A stretch of 22,376 nucleotides of DNA from an uncultured Oscillospiraceae bacterium (GTDB taxonomy: Bacteria; Bacillota; Clostridia; Oscillospirales; Acutalibacteraceae), in contig USHL01000002.1 in assembly GCA_900554525.1 (NCBI GenBank), positions 1 to 22,376 on the forward strand, given 5' to 3'. Below are positions 21,186 to 22,376 of this stretch, in pieces; position 1 is the first letter of the stretch; every line of letters starts with the position of its first letter. A program made the position numbers and the translations under genes. The notes under the pieces are model-generated. The model saw only the letters and a program-made list of their open reading frames with translations. It was not told the origin of the DNA and ran no database searches.

Positions 21186-22001
21186 ATGAATACGCAAATT
21201 AAAGAGTTTTTTCACCGCCTGAATTTAGAAACAGATATCTCTCCGAACAAAAAATGTATGTTAATTATCGATTATTTAAAATCTGTACTTGAAAGCAATA
21301 CGGTTACGGATTTTGAAGATATAGGCTTTTGCTTGTGGAATATTTCGGACAATCTTGCCTTATTGCGCAGCGGAAATTCTTTAATAAAAAATCATATGCT
21401 GTTTTACGAGCATATAAAAACCGGAAATTCCTCTTATCTGTTTTGGGCAGTCAATGACGCAACTCAGCGTCTGACCCTTGAAAAATACGGATATTCCGAG
21501 TTTTGGCAATCTTTATATGCCGAAGCAGTGGAGCGCAATAAAAACAGCAATAACTATTCGGCCGAATTTCACAGTCATAGAGCCGCGCTGTATATAAGCC
21601 CTTACCTGCCCTATGACCCGGTACAGCTTGAAACAGCAAAAGAAAATTTTGAATATTTCTTAAAGAAAAGCTCCGCTTCAGCGGAGCACCGGTTTTACAG
21701 AACCGTTTATTTAGCTCTTATATCGCGGTTTTCACCGGTTGACAAATCCGAACTGCAATTTTTATGTGAAGAAATGTTCTGCAAGCTGTCGGTTCAGGAG
21801 AAACCCACCGGCTTTTTGACGGGTGAATGGCAAAGCTTTGCACTGCCGGCTGGAATACGAAGGCAAGCGGCAATAGCAGTAAATGAAGTAATAAATGCTT
21901 TTATATATTCAGGAGATATAAAAACCGCCGAAAAGCTTTACCGTGAAGGTCTCAATCACGGTCTTCCTTCAAATCGATATATCGAAAAAAGATTAAAATA
22001 A
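21186..22001 (+). CDS. Hypothetical helical protein
   Basis: A 271-residue soluble protein of unknown function. It appears almost entirely alpha-helical, with an aromatic-rich middle (SYLFWAVNDATQRLTLEKYG, YSEFWQSLYAEAVERNK) and a C-terminus resembling a TPR-type helix pair (VNEVINAFIYSGDIKTAEKL and YREGLNHGLPSNRYIEKRL). There are no membrane segments, signal peptide or obvious catalytic motif. The ATG at 21186 follows GGAGG at 8 nt, so the start is secure. The gene is AT-richer than the biosynthetic operon, consistent with an accessory gene. A helical-repeat scaffold or a toxin/immunity partner are guesses only. Confidence 0.75.
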   Translation: MNTQIKEFFHRLNLETDISPNKKCMLIIDYLKSVLESNTVTDFEDIGFCLWNISDNLALLRSGNSLIKNHMLFYEHIKTGNSSYLFWAVNDATQRLTLEKYGYSEFWQSLYAEAVERNKNSNNYSAEFHSHRAALYISPYLPYDPVQLETAKENFEYFLKKSSASAEHRFYRTVYLALISRFSPVDKSELQFLCEEMFCKLSVQEKPTGFLTGEWQSFALPAGIRRQAAIAVNEVINAFIYSGDIKTAEKLYREGLNHGLPSNRYIEKRLK

Positions 22002-22245
22002 AAAAGTTCCGTATTACAATGTACTGCTCCCGTGATATTGGTTTATACGAAATGACCGTGACTGTTCTAATCTGCTTAAAACAGACCAATCACGGTCATC
22101 TTAGTATCGATCATTTTTCCGATATTTGTCCACTACGCCCTCGAAATACGGGAACACACCCTCCGGCTGTGCATCAGCCTCATTGGAATCTCACCACTCC
22201 CGGGATCTCCGCGAGCCGCCCCGCAGAAACGGGACGGAAGTATCA
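22002..22245. other. Intergenic stretch without an assigned gene
   Basis: It holds a hairpin at 22052-22099. On the minus strand a frame at 22101-22190 is open after a TGA and reads protein-like (EADAQPEGVFPYFEGVVDKY) but has no start codon. Another short minus frame begins with ATG at 22244-22246, coupled to the stop codon of the partial gene, and ends at 22133 (37 residues). Neither is recognisable. The plus-strand frame across this region looks like the antisense of these. Confidence 0.4.
22052..22099 (-). terminator. Bulged hairpin, possible terminator of the right-edge minus-strand unit
   Basis: ATGACCGTGA (22052-22061) and TCACGGTCAT (22090-22099) pair perfectly, with an inner CTGTT/AACAG stem (22062-22066 with 22080-22084) and a 5-nt bulge. 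On the minus strand only TTTC follows, so termination strength is doubtful. Confidence 0.4.
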
Positions 22246-22376
22246 TTAATGCTTCTGCCTGTCATCGCCTCCGTCACGGATGCGCCGTGATTTCAAAGCA
22301 GACACAGCGGACAAGTAAAGACTTGTCAGCAGCATGCTATTATACTCATTCATTTCGTTGTAGGCACGTTTCCAGT
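22246..22376 (-). CDS. C-terminal end of an unidentified protein (truncated by the window edge)
   Basis: The minus-strand frame entering from the right edge is open for 42 codons and ends in TAA directly followed by an in-frame TGA (22243-22248). It reads convincingly as protein: WKRAYNEMNEYNSMLLTSLY, then LSAVSALKSRRIRD and a polar tail DDRQKH. The family is unknown to me; a mobile-element or phage origin is possible but unsupported. It was judged real from the residue composition and the double stop. The start lies outside the window. Confidence 0.45.
   Translation of the reverse strand, partial: WKRAYNEMNEYNSMLLTSLYLSAVSALKSRRIRDGGDDRQKH

Noticed and set aside
21668..21686. GC-rich hairpin inside the helical hypothetical protein gene
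   Set aside because: It has no T-tract and lies in the middle of a coding region that continues with normal composition; likely chance.
22019..22249. Plus-strand open frame of 76 codons
   Set aside because: No ribosome binding site, Pro/His/Arg-rich, and antisense to a more protein-like minus-strand sequence.
1..22376. CRISPR arrays, tRNA/rRNA genes, insertion sequences
   Set aside because: No regularly spaced repeats, tRNA-like cloverleaf sequences, rRNA signatures, transposase motifs or target-site duplications were seen on reading both strands.

Overview
The window looks like chromosomal DNA of a low-to-mid-GC Gram-positive anaerobe (Firmicutes, class Clostridia; an Oscillospiraceae/Ruminococcaceae-type genome is my inference). 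The signs are strong Shine-Dalgarno sequences, a walJ-rlmH pair, the rpmH-rnpA-yidD-yidC-jag cluster, an ECF thiamine transporter behind a TPP riboswitch, and a T-box leader. I see no rRNA, tRNA, CRISPR array or recognisable insertion sequence.

Layout. Positions 1-6183 are housekeeping genes on the minus strand: walJ-rlmH (rlmH apparently starts at AUU), murA, and the ribosomal protein L34/RNase P protein/membrane insertase/RNA-binding operon. No dnaA or origin lies next to rpmH. From 6193 to 6926 is thiT with a TPP riboswitch and its own consensus promoter. From 6957 to 8711 is a minus-strand pair, a YitT-type membrane protein and a metallo-beta-lactamase-fold hydrolase. It is divergent from a GtrA-like membrane protein at 8772. 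Next come an AraC-type regulator and a divergent GH27 alpha-galactosidase, with tandem operator-like direct repeats between them. A small CxxC protein is translationally coupled to the galactosidase, and a MATE exporter follows.

The most unusual part is 13193-20510: a sigma-A promoter, a T-box leader (predicted specifier CTC, leucine) and five packed plus-strand genes. They encode (1) a LeuA-like protein that keeps the barrel and the leucine-sensing C-terminal domain but has lost the residues that define the active site; (2) an 837-residue fusion of a sugar-isomerase-type TIM barrel with an AMP-forming acyl-CoA ligase; (3) an amidohydrolase-2 family enzyme; (4) MetY; and (5) MetA of the acetyl-CoA type. 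Genes 4 and 5 make homocysteine from homoserine via O-acetylhomoserine. Genes 1-3 have no obvious place in that route and are my main candidate for an undescribed system.

The right end (20515-22376) is AT-richer and accessory-like. It holds two divergent genes of unknown function separated by promoters, a strong hairpin and a perfect 21-bp palindrome, then the C-terminal end of an unidentified minus-strand gene running off the window.
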